A DNA stretch of 64,000 nt from assembly GCA_905214345.1 (NCBI GenBank), contig CAJMLV010000012.1:1-64000 (forward strand). The letters are read 5' to 3'. Positions within the stretch are counted from its first letter, which is position 1. Each line of letters begins with the position of its first letter. Source of the stretch: an uncultured bacterium. GTDB taxonomy: Bacteria; Bacillota; Clostridia; Oscillospirales; Ruminococcaceae. Positions 33,131 to 41,859 of this stretch are shown here, piece by piece. The notes beneath the pieces are model-generated. The model was not told the origin of the DNA and did no database searches. It saw only the letters and a list, made by a program, of their open reading frames with translations. The position numbers were made by a program, and so were the translations under genes.

Positions 33131-33990
33131 TGTGCGTCCCTCCCGCTGTAAAACCGCATGATGTCATCAATACCGGCCGGGTCACATACCGCGCCCGGCA
33201 GCAGGCGCAGCACTTCCGCCCGGCCCTTGACCAGGGTCTCGCACCCGAAAGCTCCCCGCCGGGTGTGGACGGCCGTGCTTTCCGGCAGGCGGCGCAGGTC
33301 AGCTTCACCGCAGCGCAGCAATCCGTATTCCTGCATCAGGATGTCCTTATCTTCGTGGAAGAGCAGCTTGCCGTGGTGCAGGTAGGCAATGGAATCCGCC
33401 ACCTGTTCCAGGTCGCTGGTGATGTGGCTGCTCATCAGGATGGTATGGGTCTCGTCCTGGATAAAATCCAGGAACAAATCCAGGATCTCCCCGCGGACCA
33501 CCGGGTCCAGCCCGGCGGTGGGTTCATCCAGCACCAGCATTTCCGGTGCGTGGGCCAGGGCGGTGGCCAGGCTCAGTTTCATCCGCATACCGCGGCTGTA
33601 TTCCTTTACCTTCTTGTTTGCATCCAGACCAAAGCGGTCCAGATACCCGGCAAAGGCACTGTCATTCCAACGATTTTTGAAAATCCCCGCCATGCTGCGG
33701 CCGATGTGGGCGGCATTCATTCCTTCGTAGAAATAGGCGTCCTCAAACACCACACCCACCCGGGCTCGGATGGCGGCGTCCCGGGGGCTGCCGCCCAGCA
33801 GTTCGGCCCGGCCGTTGTCCGGCGGATTCACGCCGGTCAGAATTTTCAGGGTGGTGGTCTTGCCGGCACCGTTTTCGCCCACCAGCCCCACAATGGTCCC
33901 GGCAGGAATGGTCAGGTCCACCGGACCCAGGGTGAAATCTTTGTATTGCTTTTTTATGCCGTTGAGAACGGCGGCTGCTTTGTCAGGCAT
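33127..33990 (-). CDS. ABC transporter ATP-binding protein
   Basis: A 287-residue ABC ATPase with Walker A GENGAGKTT (about residues 38-46), a variant signature YSRGMRMKLSLA in place of LSGGQ, Walker B MLVLDEPTAGLD and the switch histidine in SSHI. The signature variant is common in the CcmA-like exporter group. It powers the permease encoded downstream. A GGGAGGG site precedes its ATG. Expressed with the GntR regulator four bases upstream. Confidence 0.9.
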   Translation of the reverse strand: MPDKAAAVLNGIKKQYKDFTLGPVDLTIPAGTIVGLVGENGAGKTTTLKILTGVNPPDNGRAELLGGSPRDAAIRARVGVVFEDAYFYEGMNAAHIGRSMAGIFKNRWNDSAFAGYLDRFGLDANKKVKEYSRGMRMKLSLATALAHAPEMLVLDEPTAGLDPVVRGEILDLFLDFIQDETHTILMSSHITSDLEQVADSIAYLHHGKLLFHEDKDILMQEYGLLRCGEADLRRLPESTAVHTRRGAFGCETLVKGRAEVLRLLPGAVCDPAGIDDIMRFYSGRDAQ

Positions 33991-33993
33991 GAT

Positions 33994-34365
33994 TCAGCCC
34001 TCCCACAAAAGCTGTAATGTCTCGGTTACTTCCGCAAGGGTGATCCCGCCCCGGCGGGCGGCTTCCATGGCGTTCTGCAGATGCCCTTCCACCTGTTTAA
34101 GACATTCCTCCCGGTGGAGTTCGGGGTTCTGGGGCGCCACAAAGCTGCCGCGGCCGGGCATGGTGTGGATAAACCCTTCCGCTTCCAGATCTTCGTAAGC
34201 TCGTTTGGTCGTGATAACGCTGATGCGCAGCTCCTTGGCCAGCATCCGGATACTGGGCAGGGCGTCGCCTTCTTGCAGTTCGCCGGAAAAAATCTTGTCC
34301 TTGATCTGCCGCGTGATCTGCGCGTAGATCGGTTCGCTTCCGGTGTTGGAGATGAATAACTCCAT
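33994..34365 (-). CDS. GntR family regulator (YtrA subfamily)
   Basis: A 123-residue repressor with an N-terminal winged helix (PIYAQITRQIKDKI; recognition region ISVITTKRAYEDLE) and only a short C-terminal helical region, the YtrA pattern. It very likely controls its own operon of ABC exporter genes: half-site repeats (TGTATA / TATACA and two ATATACAC copies) overlap its promoter at 34407-34444. ATG at 34365 with GGAGGG upstream. Confidence 0.88.
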   Translation of the reverse strand: MELFISNTGSEPIYAQITRQIKDKIFSGELQEGDALPSIRMLAKELRISVITTKRAYEDLEAEGFIHTMPGRGSFVAPQNPELHREECLKQVEGHLQNAMEAARRGGITLAEVTETLQLLWEG

Positions 34366-34406
34366 GGGGTCCCTCCTTCGGGCAGGTATCTGAACTGTTC
34401 ATATCC

Positions 34407-34444
34407 TGTATAAACAGTATATACACGATATACACAGTTGTCAA
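34407..34444 (-). promoter_or_regulatory. Promoter with overlapping operators of the GntR-ABC operon
   Basis: TTGACA (34439-34444), a 17-base spacer and TATACT (34416-34421) on the minus strand. TGTATA (34407-34412) and TATACA (34420-34425) form an inverted pair, and ATATACAC occurs twice in a row (34419-34435 region), so the repressor probably covers the promoter. Confidence 0.7.
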
Positions 34445-34503
34445 TACCGGCGGGAAAAATTTTCGCCAACCGGTTCCTTTGCCTTTGCGCGGACCGGTTT
34501 TTC

Positions 34504-34512
34504 TGATATAAT
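34504..34512 (+). promoter_or_regulatory. Extended -10 of the PsiE-like gene
   Basis: TGATATAAT, an extended -10, with a weak TTTGCG 17 bases upstream. Confidence 0.5.
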
Positions 34513-34566
34513 AAGTAATACTACAAGTTGCGCGCCCTTTCGGCGCAGGAAAGGATGTCCCCGCCC

Positions 34567-35082
34567 ATGACGCCCGACGCTCCCCGCACGCCGTTTTTCC
34601 TTCGTCTGCATATCCGCAACAAAGAGCGCCGCATCACCCAGATCATGCGCGATCAGGTGGCCGCGGCTGCCAGCCTGCTGGAAATGCTGCTCTCGGTGCT
34701 GGTTCTGGCCGGTTTGCTGGTCAGCACCATTCCCATCGCCCAGGAAATGCTCTCTCTCTGGTTTTCCGAAAACACCGACGCATTCCAGACTTTCCTGGGG
34801 CATGCCTTTAACCTGGTCATCGGCATCGAGTTCATCAAGATGCTGGCCAAGCACAGCCCCGGCAGCGCTCTGGAAGTGCTGCTGTACGCCATTGCCCGCC
34901 ACATGATCCTGGGCCATGGCTCTGCGGTGGATGACCTGATCAGCGTGATCTCCATTGGCCTGATCTTCCTCATCCGCAAATTTGTGTTTGTGCCCAGTTT
35001 CGGTTCTTCCATGCCGGATGGCCAAAAAGCCCCGGATATGGTGGAGTGCAACCATCACGACAGTGACGAAACTTTCGGCTGA
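34567..35082 (+). CDS. PsiE-like small membrane protein
   Basis: A 171-residue protein with four hydrophobic segments (about residues 30-58, 75-92, 102-117 and 123-140) and the motif VIGIEFIKML. This pattern resembles the PsiE (phosphate-starvation-inducible) family, but the match is by eye. The ATG at 34567 is about 12 bases from AGGAAAGG; an ATG at 34555 abuts that site and is less likely. Followed by a hairpin terminator. Confidence 0.5.
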   Translation: MTPDAPRTPFFLRLHIRNKERRITQIMRDQVAAAASLLEMLLSVLVLAGLLVSTIPIAQEMLSLWFSENTDAFQTFLGHAFNLVIGIEFIKMLAKHSPGSALEVLLYAIARHMILGHGSAVDDLISVISIGLIFLIRKFVFVPSFGSSMPDGQKAPDMVECNHHDSDETFG

Positions 35083-35093
35083 TACAAAAACAA

Positions 35094-35136
35094 GCGCCCG
35101 CGGCCTTCCCGATAGGGAAAGCGCTGCGGGCGCTTT
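35094..35136. terminator. Terminator between the PsiE-like gene and cysE
   Basis: AGCGCCCGC at the left pairs with GCGGGCGCT at the right, with an inner TTCCC/GGGAA hairpin. T-tract is short, so it may be a moderate terminator for the convergent genes. Confidence 0.6.
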
Positions 35137-35153
35137 GCAGTTCTGTAAAAAAA

Positions 35154-35810
35154 TCAGGTCCCGGTGGGACGGTCGGGCGGATACTCGCCCTGAAGTTTTG
35201 CCTCGATGCGGCTCAGGCGGGCTTCCAGTTGGGAGATGCGCTGCTGCTGCATATCCGGCAGGTCCTGCTGATCCAGGTCGTCGGCGGGGCAGCAGCGGAT
35301 GTTGTTCACCCGCACGATCTCGGCGGGCACGCCCACGGCAGTGGCGTTGGCGGGCAGGTTGTGCAGAACCACACTGCCTGCGCCGATGCGCACATTGTCC
35401 CCGATGAACACCGGGCCCAGCACCTTGGCGCCCGCGCCGATCAGCACGTTGTTGCCCACGGTGGGGTGGCGCTTGCCGGTATCTTTGCCGGTGCCGCCCA
35501 GGGTCACGCCATGGTAGATGGTGCAGTTGTCCCCGATCTCGGTGGTCTCACCAAAAACGATGCCCATGCCGTGGTCGATGAACAGTTTGCTGCCGATCTT
35601 GGCGCCGGGATGGATCTCGATACCGGTCAGATGCCGGGAAAGCTGGCTGACCAGACGGGCCAGAAACAGCAATTTGCGCTGGTACAGCCAATGGGCGATG
35701 CGGTGGGTGACCAGTACATGAAAGCCGGGATACAGCAGGATCACCTCCAGCACGTTGCGTGCCGCGGGGTCCTTGTCCCGAATATTTTTTGCGTCTGTCC
35801 ACAGGCCCAT
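35154..35810 (-). CDS. cysE: Serine O-acetyltransferase
   Basis: CysE acetylates serine with acetyl-CoA, the first step of cysteine synthesis. The 218-residue protein has the N-terminal helical region and the left-handed beta-helix of hexapeptide repeats (GIEIHPGAKIG, HGMGIVFGETTEIGDN, YHGVTLGGTGKDTGKRHP), with catalytic histidines visible. A C-terminal coiled tail (ISQLEARLSRIEAKL) is an extra not seen in short EpsC-type enzymes. GAGGGG precedes the ATG. No cysK is adjacent. Confidence 0.92.
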   Translation of the reverse strand: MGLWTDAKNIRDKDPAARNVLEVILLYPGFHVLVTHRIAHWLYQRKLLFLARLVSQLSRHLTGIEIHPGAKIGSKLFIDHGMGIVFGETTEIGDNCTIYHGVTLGGTGKDTGKRHPTVGNNVLIGAGAKVLGPVFIGDNVRIGAGSVVLHNLPANATAVGVPAEIVRVNNIRCCPADDLDQQDLPDMQQQRISQLEARLSRIEAKLQGEYPPDRPTGT

Positions 35811-35906
35811 ACCGTTACCCCTCTTCCTCTACTTTTGCCAATGAGATAACAATACCATATTTTCGCCAAAAAGGCAACGCAATCCCTTTTCGGCGGTAGG
35901 AGAATA

Positions 35907-35915
35907 TGATATAAT
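35907..35915 (+). promoter_or_regulatory. Extended -10 of the BMP-fusion operon
   Basis: TGATATAAT with no good -35; the transcript would start about 65 bases before the gene at 35988. Confidence 0.5.
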
Positions 35916-35987
35916 AACTGTATATGCGGCCGGGTTGCCCGGTCGATTTACGGGAAAGAAAACAGGGAAAGAACAGGGGGCATGGCC

Positions 35988-37961
35988 ATGACCCGAATGG
36001 AAGCGCTGGAAGAATACGCCCACGCGCAAAAACGAGCGCAGCGGGATTACCGCGAAAAAATGGCGGCGGGCCAGTATCCGTATCTGCCGGTGCTGGATGA
36101 CATCCTGCAAAATGAGAATATCGAAAACCAACTGCCCATCGGTACGGTGGAGATCCCGCTGGAACTGGTGGTGGGCACCAAGACGGCGGGGCGCACGGCG
36201 GCGTTTGCCTCCAACTTCCTGCCTCTGCTGAGCCCCAAAACCGAATTTGCCACCAAGTGGGTATCGCTGTGTATGGCCCATGTGGAAGAGGGCATCCGTG
36301 ACCCTATCCGCTGCTTTGAGTATCTGGGCCGTTTCTATGTACAGGAAGGCAACAAGCGTGTCAGCGTGCTGAAGTATTTCGGGGCGGATTCCATCCCTGC
36401 CAACGTGACCCGCGTTATGCCCCAGTACAGCGATAACCCGCAGATCCGGCAGTACTACGAGTTTGTGGAGTTTTACCCCGTCTGCGGTATGTACAACCTG
36501 ACCTTCACCCAGGAGGGCAGCTATGCCCGCCTGCAGAAGGCCCTGGGCAAAGCCCCCGGGGAAAAATGGACGGATGACGAGCGGGCGGACATTCTTTCGC
36601 TGTACAACTGGACCAAGAAGGCCTATTACGCCCGGGGCGGTGCCTCCATGCGTCCCACCGTGGGGGATGTTCTGCTGCTGCTCATCCGCCTGTACAAGGT
36701 GGATGACCTGAAACACCGCACCCCCAACGAGCTGGCCAAAGCCATCGAGGCGGTCTGGCCGGACGTTCTGGCCATCCAGGACCCCAAACCGGTCGTGCTG
36801 AGCACCAAGCCTGCCGAACCGGCTCCGGCCCAGCCCAAACTCATCGACCGTATCCTGCCGGGTATCCGGCCCTCTGCGCCCACCAATCTGAAGGTGGCTT
36901 TTGTCAACGAGCGCACCCCCGAGACCAGTACCTGGACCAGCCAGCATGAATTCGGCCGCTGCCAGCTGGATCAGGTGTTCCCCGGTCAGGTGGAAACGGT
37001 GGCTTACCACGGCGCCGTGGCGGGCGAAAATGCCGACGAGCTGGTGGAACAGGCCATTGCGGAAGGCGCTGACATCGTGTTCACCACCAGCCCCAAACTG
37101 GTGGGGGCGTCCCTGCGTGCCGCCCTCAAGCATCCGCAGGTGCGTATCCTGAACTGCTCGGTGGATATGCCCTATACCAGCATCCGCACCTATTATACCC
37201 GTGTGTACGAAGCCAAGTTCATCAGCGGCGCCATCGCCGGTGCCATGAGCCGCAGCGATCGCATCGGTTATGTGGCCGATTATCCCAGCTTCGGCACACC
37301 GGCCAACATCAATGCCTTCGCCTTGGGTGCCCGCATGGTCAACCCCAAGGTCCGCATCGACCTGCAGTGGACCTGCCTGCCCGGTGAGCCCATGCGGGAA
37401 TTCACCTCCAAGGGAATCAACATCGTTTCCGGCCGCGACACCCCGGCGCCCGGCCGTCCCCAGCGGGAATTCGGTATCTTCATGATCCGGCCCGGCGGAC
37501 GGCTGGAGGACCTGGCCTCGCCCTTCTGGCATTGGGGCCAGTTCTATGAGAATGTGGTCCGCAGTGTGCTCAACGGCGCCTGGGCCAAGGACGCCGATGA
37601 GGGCGGCACGCCCCGTGCCGTCAACTACTGGTGGGGCATGAACAGCGGCGTCATGGACGTGCTGTTCAGCCGCGAACTGCCCCACGATGTGCGCCATCTG
37701 GCCGGTATCCTGCGCCAGGGCATCATCGCGGGCGGCATCGACCCGTTTGCCTGCCACATCGTGGCCCAGGACGGGACCCTGATGAACGAAGGACACAGCG
37801 GGTTCAGCCCGGAACAGATCCTGCACATGGACTGGCTGTGCGACGCCGTGGACGGGCAGATTCCCGAATACGACTCCCTCACCGAAGAATCCAAACCGAT
37901 GTATCGCATGCAGGGAATCCACCGTGACCGACTGCCGGTGGACAAGGAGGCTGAACTATGA
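35988..37961 (+). CDS. BMP-domain protein fused to a ParB-like N-terminal region
   Basis: A 657-residue protein without a signal peptide. The C-terminal ~350 residues (from NLKVAFVNERTPETS) match the BMP/PnrA/Med family of purine-nucleoside-type binding proteins, with landmarks GADIVFTTSP and VGYVADYP-like. The N-terminal third has a segment FYVQEGNKRVSVLKYFGA that looks like the ParB/sulfiredoxin-type substrate-binding fold. It is thus an intracellular version of a protein usually found outside the membrane. The ATG at 35988 is better spaced from GGGGG than the one at 35982. It overlaps the metallophosphoesterase gene by four bases. Confidence 0.7.
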   Translation: MTRMEALEEYAHAQKRAQRDYREKMAAGQYPYLPVLDDILQNENIENQLPIGTVEIPLELVVGTKTAGRTAAFASNFLPLLSPKTEFATKWVSLCMAHVEEGIRDPIRCFEYLGRFYVQEGNKRVSVLKYFGADSIPANVTRVMPQYSDNPQIRQYYEFVEFYPVCGMYNLTFTQEGSYARLQKALGKAPGEKWTDDERADILSLYNWTKKAYYARGGASMRPTVGDVLLLLIRLYKVDDLKHRTPNELAKAIEAVWPDVLAIQDPKPVVLSTKPAEPAPAQPKLIDRILPGIRPSAPTNLKVAFVNERTPETSTWTSQHEFGRCQLDQVFPGQVETVAYHGAVAGENADELVEQAIAEGADIVFTTSPKLVGASLRAALKHPQVRILNCSVDMPYTSIRTYYTRVYEAKFISGAIAGAMSRSDRIGYVADYPSFGTPANINAFALGARMVNPKVRIDLQWTCLPGEPMREFTSKGINIVSGRDTPAPGRPQREFGIFMIRPGGRLEDLASPFWHWGQFYENVVRSVLNGAWAKDADEGGTPRAVNYWWGMNSGVMDVLFSRELPHDVRHLAGILRQGIIAGGIDPFACHIVAQDGTLMNEGHSGFSPEQILHMDWLCDAVDGQIPEYDSLTEESKPMYRMQGIHRDRLPVDKEAEL

Positions 37962-38611
37962 GGCTTCTGGCCTTGGCTGATGAGGAATCCAAGTATCTCT
38001 GGGATTACTACGAGCCGGAAAAACTGCGCGGCTATGATCTGATCGTTGGCTGCGGCGACCTGAGCATCCATTACCTGACCTTTCTGGCAACCGTTGCGCC
38101 GGTGCCGGTGGTGTATGTCCATGGCAATCATGACGAAAGCTATGACTCCCGCCCGCCCACAGGGGCGCTGTGCATCGACGACGATGTGTTCTGCTACAAA
38201 GGTTACCGGTTTTTGGGGCTGGGCGGCAGCTGCCGCTACCGCAGCGGCGCCTGGCAGTTTACCGAAGCGGAAATGCGCCGGCGCATCCGCCGTGTCCGCG
38301 GCAAAATCACCCGTGCGGGCGGTGTGGATGTGCTGGTGACCCATGCGCCCCTGCACGGGTACGGAGACCTGAATGACCTGGCCCACCGCGGGTTTACCGT
38401 CTTTCGGGAAGTTTTGGATACCTACAAACCCGATATCATGCTCCACGGCCATGTGCATCTGAGCTATGGCGCCAATATGGAGCGGGAACATCAGTATGGC
38501 CAGACGCGCATCATCAATGCGTTTGAGCGTTTTACCATCGAACTGCCGGACAAACCGGAACGTCCGGTGCCCCAGGGGTTTCTGGCCCGCTGGCGCAGCA
38601 TGAACCGATAA
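37958..38611 (+). CDS. Metallophosphoesterase
   Basis: A 217-residue calcineurin-like phosphoesterase with the expected metal motifs: LALADEE (variant of the D-x-H position), GCGDL, GNHDE, VTHAPLHG and HGHVHL. The variation at the first motif (D instead of DxH) may change metal binding. Start overlaps the end of the BMP-fusion gene, so the two are likely coupled. Substrate unknown; a nucleotide is plausible from the neighbour. Confidence 0.8.
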   Translation: MRLLALADEESKYLWDYYEPEKLRGYDLIVGCGDLSIHYLTFLATVAPVPVVYVHGNHDESYDSRPPTGALCIDDDVFCYKGYRFLGLGGSCRYRSGAWQFTEAEMRRRIRRVRGKITRAGGVDVLVTHAPLHGYGDLNDLAHRGFTVFREVLDTYKPDIMLHGHVHLSYGANMEREHQYGQTRIINAFERFTIELPDKPERPVPQGFLARWRSMNR

Positions 38612-38655
38612 ATCAATACAAGGCGCCGGGTTTCCGGCCGGAAAGAGGCAACACT

Positions 38656-39663
38656 ATGAAACAGAAGATCGGCGTTTTGGGAGCCGGCACCTGGGGCACC
38701 GCCCTGGCGCGCCTGCTGGCAGTCAACGGCCACGATGTGACCATGTGGAGCGCCCTGCCCGAAGAACTCAAGAGCATGGCCACCACCCACCGCCACCCCA
38801 ACCTGCCCGGCATGGAACTGCCCTCCGACATGCACTATACCGCCGATATAGCCGAAATCTGTACCGGGCGGGATCTGCTGGTGTTCGCGGTGCCTTCTCC
38901 CTTTGTGCGGTCTACCGCCAAAAAGGCTGCCAAACATATCCCGGACGGCCAGGTCATCGTGGAGGTGGCCAAGGGCATTGAGGAAAAGACCCTCATGACC
39001 ATGTCCGAGATCATTGAGGACGAGCTGGCCAAGGTACCCGGCCATGAGAACTGCAAGGTGGCAGCTCTGTCCGGCCCCACCCATGCCGAGGAAGTGGCCC
39101 GCGACCTGCCTACCCTGATCGTTGCGGCCAGTGAGGACGAAGCTGCCGCAAATCTGGTGCAGAAAATTTTCACCAACCCCAATTTCCGGGTTTACACCAA
39201 CAACGACCGCCGCGGCGTGGAGCTGGGCGGTGCCATCAAGAATGTCATCGCTCTGGCGGTGGGCGTGGCCCTGGGCCTGGGCTACGGCGATAACGCCAAG
39301 GCCGCACTGATCACCCGCGGCAACGCCGAACTTTCCCGCCTGGGTGTGGCGATGGGGTGCCAGGCTTCCACCTTTGCCGGGCTTTCCGGCATGGGCGACC
39401 TGATCGTGACCTGCACCAGTATGCACAGCCGTAACCTGCATGCGGGCATGCTCATGGGCCGTGGCATGAACGGGGAAGAAGCCAAGAAAGAAGTGGGCCA
39501 GGTGGTGGAAGGCATCAACGCTCTGCCCGCTGCCCGCAAGCTGGCCAAAAAGTATAAGGTGGAAATGCCCATCGTGGATGTGGTGGCCGCCATCATCTCC
39601 GGCGAGCTGGACGCCCGCAACGCGGTGGCCTCCCTGATGGGCCGCGACCTGAAGCGAGAATGA
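38656..39663 (+). CDS. gpsA: Glycerol-3-phosphate dehydrogenase [NAD(P)+]
   Basis: GpsA makes sn-glycerol 3-phosphate for phospholipid synthesis. The 335-residue protein has the N-terminal dinucleotide motif GVLGAGTWGTALA and the catalytic/substrate region ELGGAIKNVIALAVG with the catalytic lysine, and GLGYGDNAKAALITRG. GAAAGAGG precedes the ATG. Its stop overlaps the phosphatase gene. Confidence 0.95.
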   Translation: MKQKIGVLGAGTWGTALARLLAVNGHDVTMWSALPEELKSMATTHRHPNLPGMELPSDMHYTADIAEICTGRDLLVFAVPSPFVRSTAKKAAKHIPDGQVIVEVAKGIEEKTLMTMSEIIEDELAKVPGHENCKVAALSGPTHAEEVARDLPTLIVAASEDEAAANLVQKIFTNPNFRVYTNNDRRGVELGGAIKNVIALAVGVALGLGYGDNAKAALITRGNAELSRLGVAMGCQASTFAGLSGMGDLIVTCTSMHSRNLHAGMLMGRGMNGEEAKKEVGQVVEGINALPAARKLAKKYKVEMPIVDVVAAIISGELDARNAVASLMGRDLKRE

Positions 39664-40232
39664 ACCAGTTTTTTGCCGTCACCTGCAACACCCGGCCCAT
39701 CCTGCCGGGCAGTTTGCGGTATATCCGCAGCGATGTGCCGTTGCAAGTCTCGGCGCAGGAGAAAGAAAACCTGCTGGCCCGGGACATCCGCACGGTGGTA
39801 GACCTGCGCACGCCGGAGGAATGTGCGGCAAAGCCCTGCCCGCTGGAACAGGACGAGCGCTTTTGCTATCTGCATCTGCCGGTGACCGGCGGCAACGCCA
39901 TCCCCCAAAGCCGTGCCATGGTGCCGGTGTCTTACCGGAAGATGGTGGATGAACAGATGACGCGCATCCTGGATGCCATCTGCAATGCCGGTTCCAATGT
40001 GCTGTACTTCTGCAGCGCGGGCAAGGACCGTACCGGTGTGGTTTCGGCACTGCTGCTGCGCCGGGCCGGTATGCCGGACGAGTACATCCTGCGGGACTAT
40101 CTGAAATCCGGGGAAAACCTGGCTGCGCAGCTGCAAGCCTTTGCCCGGCAGCATCCCGGTCTGGATGTGGGCATCATCACACCTCGGGAAGAATATATGC
40201 GGTGGTTTCTGCAGGAACTGCCCAAGGAATAA
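39660..40232 (+). CDS. Tyrosine-protein phosphatase family protein
   Basis: A 190-residue protein of the cysteine-based phosphatase fold (DSP/PTP). The P-loop is CSAGKDRTGVV with the nucleophilic cysteine and arginine, and the acid-region TVVDLRTPEE near residue 45 is typical of the LMW-unrelated Tyr-phosphatase-3 family. Translationally coupled to gpsA (ATGA overlap). The substrate could be a phosphoprotein or phospholipid. Followed by a strong terminator. Confidence 0.82.
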   Translation: MNQFFAVTCNTRPILPGSLRYIRSDVPLQVSAQEKENLLARDIRTVVDLRTPEECAAKPCPLEQDERFCYLHLPVTGGNAIPQSRAMVPVSYRKMVDEQMTRILDAICNAGSNVLYFCSAGKDRTGVVSALLLRRAGMPDEYILRDYLKSGENLAAQLQAFARQHPGLDVGIITPREEYMRWFLQELPKE

Positions 40233-40235
40233 AGA

Positions 40236-40280
40236 AAAACGCATCCGTGAGGAGAAGTTCTCCACGGATGCGTTTTTGTT
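40236..40280. terminator. Bidirectional terminator
   Basis: AAAACGCATCCGTG pairs with CACGGATGCGTTTT around an inner small stem; T- and A-tracts on both sides; it separates convergent operons. Confidence 0.9.
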
Positions 40281-40302
40281 TGTGGAAAATTCAGGCGGGC
40301 GG

Positions 40303-41835
40303 TCAGAATGCCAGGCTGCCTTCGCTGCGGCGCAGGTCGTCCCGCTCCAGTTCGGCCATCAGCTCGTCCTGCTTCTGGTTCAACAGCAGGCTACGGCTGT
40401 ACTTGTCGAACCGCTCGCACTCGTTTTCGGCCAGGAATGCGGCGGAATCCGGTCCCAGAGCCAGCTCGTTCACAAACACCACCATCTCCTGGCTGTCGGC
40501 AAAGGCACGTTCCATAAAGTCGAAGGCGAATTCCAGCGCATCCCCGGCGGTGGCCACGTCCTGTTCCCGGCGGCGGACCTGGGCGTTGAATCCGGCACGC
40601 ACCGTGTCGAAAGCTTCGTCGCCGTCCATGCCGGCATCCAGCTTCTTGCCCCAGTTCCGCAGCAGGGCGGCTGCGCGGCTCTGGGCAGCTGCTTCTTCGC
40701 CCACCAGACGACCGGCAGCCTTGCCGGCTTCCAGCTGGTTTTCATAGGCGTTGCACTGGGCGGTGAAAATGGCGACGGGGTCGTCGCTCCCGGCGGCCAG
40801 GGCCCGCTTGAAACTGCGCAGCTGCTGATAGCAGGCATCGGTGGCGGCGTCGGTGCGGCGGGCCTGGGCAAAACGGGTGTTCAGCCCGGCCAGCAGCAGG
40901 CTGACCAGGCTCATCCGTTCGTCAAAGGCGGCATTCAGCGCACGGTCCAGAACGGTGTCGAAAGGTTTGCCCTGCAGAATGTCCTCCACACCGTAATCGG
41001 CCTTGTACTTCTGGTACAACGCCCAGTAAGCGGCAAAATCCCGGGCTACGTCGGGGTGGCGCAGATACTGCCCGATGACCGCTTCGTCGGCGGGCAGCTC
41101 CAGGGCGCCGGCGGCCTGGAGGTAGGCGGAAAGATCTTCCCAGCCGCGGGCGGTGACAAACATCGGCCCGTCCACATCGTTTTCGATCTTGTAGAAATGC
41201 TGGGGGCGCAGTTCCAGATAGGCGGTCACGGCGGGGTGCAGGCGGTGGGCACGGGCGTATTCCTGCCAGACAGAGAGCTGGGGCTCGATGTCGATGCGGC
41301 GCACGCGGTCCAGGGTGACCAGGTCAAAATCCCGCACGCTCTTGTTGTATTCCGGCGGGTTGCCTGCCGCCACAATGACCCAGCCCGCGGGCACCGGCTG
41401 GTTGCCGAAGGTCTTGCCCTGCAAAAACTGCAGCATGGTGGGGGCCAGAGTCTCGGACACGCAGTTGATCTCGTCGATGAAGAGGATGCCGTTGTTCAGC
41501 CCGGTCTGTTCCATCTTCTCGTAGCAGCTGGCGATGATCTCGCTCATGGTGTATTCGGTGACGCTTCGGTCCACCCCGCCATAATGGCGGTGACGGATAA
41601 AGGGCAGGCCCACGGCGCTCTGGCGGGTATGGTGGGTGATGGTGTAGGCCACCAGGGCAATGCCGCATTCCTGGGCGATCTGCTCCATGATCTGGGTTTT
41701 GCCGATACCCGGAGGGCCCATGAGCAGAATGGGGCGCTGCCGCACCGGCGGGATCAGCGGGGTGCCGGTGTCGTCGGTGGCCAGATACGCCCGGACGGTA
41801 TTTTCAATTTCCTGTTTGGCACGTTTGATGTCCAT
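40303..41835 (-). CDS. MoxR-type AAA+ ATPase
   Basis: A 510-residue AAA+ protein. Walker A is GPPGIGKTQ (residues about 40-48), Walker B ILFIDEIN, sensor 1 VIVAAGNPPEYN, arginine in LDRVRRIDI. The MoxR group acts as a chaperone for VWA proteins, and the VWA-like gene is directly upstream in the operon. The C-terminal ~250 residues are a long helical region not typical of short MoxR proteins. AAGGAG precedes the ATG. The function of the system is unknown. Confidence 0.85.
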   Translation of the reverse strand: MDIKRAKQEIENTVRAYLATDDTGTPLIPPVRQRPILLMGPPGIGKTQIMEQIAQECGIALVAYTITHHTRQSAVGLPFIRHRHYGGVDRSVTEYTMSEIIASCYEKMEQTGLNNGILFIDEINCVSETLAPTMLQFLQGKTFGNQPVPAGWVIVAAGNPPEYNKSVRDFDLVTLDRVRRIDIEPQLSVWQEYARAHRLHPAVTAYLELRPQHFYKIENDVDGPMFVTARGWEDLSAYLQAAGALELPADEAVIGQYLRHPDVARDFAAYWALYQKYKADYGVEDILQGKPFDTVLDRALNAAFDERMSLVSLLLAGLNTRFAQARRTDAATDACYQQLRSFKRALAAGSDDPVAIFTAQCNAYENQLEAGKAAGRLVGEEAAAQSRAAALLRNWGKKLDAGMDGDEAFDTVRAGFNAQVRRREQDVATAGDALEFAFDFMERAFADSQEMVVFVNELALGPDSAAFLAENECERFDKYSRSLLLNQKQDELMAELERDDLRRSEGSLAF

Positions 41836-41859
41836 GCTTGCGTTCTCCTTCCCGATTGC

